Shown here: piece by piece, positions 32,191 through 32,242 of the stretch
How the letters are laid out: the number at the start of each line of letters is the position of its first letter
How positions within the stretch are numbered: position 1 is the stretch's first letter
Source: Dehalococcoidia bacterium LH_S1
GTDB taxonomy: Bacteria; Chloroflexota; Dehalococcoidia; SZUA-161; SpSt-899
Reading direction: 5' to 3'
Assembly: GCA_023660035.1 (NCBI GenBank)
Contig: JAGXOF010000004.1
Coordinates: 1 to 32,242 of the forward strand
DNA length: 32,242 nt
Translations under genes and position numbers: made by a program
The notes under the pieces: model-generated
The model's database searches: none
Seen by the model: the letters and a program-made list of their open reading frames with translations, nothing else
What the model was told of the DNA's origin: nothing

Positions 32191-32242
32191 TTGGTAGTGC
32201 TCAATAAGTAATGCTCCTTGCTTAAGAGATTGTAAACTGGTA

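Noticed and set aside
28217..32242. A second copy of the tRNA-Gly 3' end as the left attachment site of the element.
   Set aside because: I looked for the T-arm text (gattcgaacccgcgacc) elsewhere in the window and found none. The other end is outside or deleted.

Overview
The window looks like part of an anaerobic bacterial chromosome, tentatively Chloroflexota (Dehalococcoidia-like). That guess rests on gene content: an archaeal-type heme branch (ahbC/ahbD), a TAXI-type TRAP transporter, an ABC-class ATPase, a hopanoid-type isoprenoid cluster, and dispersed repeats of the kind that translate as HSEQREES. No rRNA or marker gene is present, so the taxonomy is an inference. Start codons are ATG, GTG and TTG; TAA, TAG and TGA all serve as stops.

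Layout. (1) 1-3458 is mobile-element debris: an IS630 end fused to a 5'-truncated beta-repeat gene, a second IS630-type transposase cut off by an IS5-family element, and a 160-bp MITE nested in that element. (2) 3506-4942 is a PadR regulator, with a likely operator inside its own promoter, and its HAAS-type membrane partner. (3) 5173-11893 is an isoprenoid/hopanoid-type cluster: dxs, polyprenyl diphosphate synthase, a stump of type 2 IPP isomerase (fni), an hpnG-like phosphorylase, a broken hpnA, squalene synthase and a class II aldolase. (4) 12146-13986 holds a terminator and an IS3/IS1595 chimera. (5) 20516 down to 14075 (minus strand) is one tightly coupled operon: MerR-type regulator, AhbC, AhbD, TAXI binding lipoprotein, a small beta-domain ORF and a fused TRAP permease, driven by a perfect TTGACA-N17-TATAAT promoter. 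(6) 20521-24557 holds a frameshifted HEPN-like gene, a zinc-ribbon protein, a CbiX/SirB-like chelatase, and hisC flanked by two gutted acyl-CoA ligase genes. (7) 24699-26414 is an ABC-class ATPase. (8) 26702-28216 is a truncated surface-type gene against an IS5 end remnant and a defective IS630. (9) 28350-32068 is the remains of an integrative element next to tRNA-Gly(CCC): two unknown genes, a large serine recombinase with a nonsense codon, a beta-clamp fragment and a tyrosine recombinase N-terminus.

Two themes stand out. First, the radical-SAM pair AhbC/AhbD is translationally coupled to a TAXI-TRAP uptake system, with a sirohydrochlorin-chelatase-like gene nearby; this suggests a tetrapyrrole- or heme-linked transport unit that I do not know to be described. 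Second, about ten genes across the window are broken by internal deletions, frameshifts or nonsense codons. This points to active gene decay, or to assembly error that read mapping would expose.
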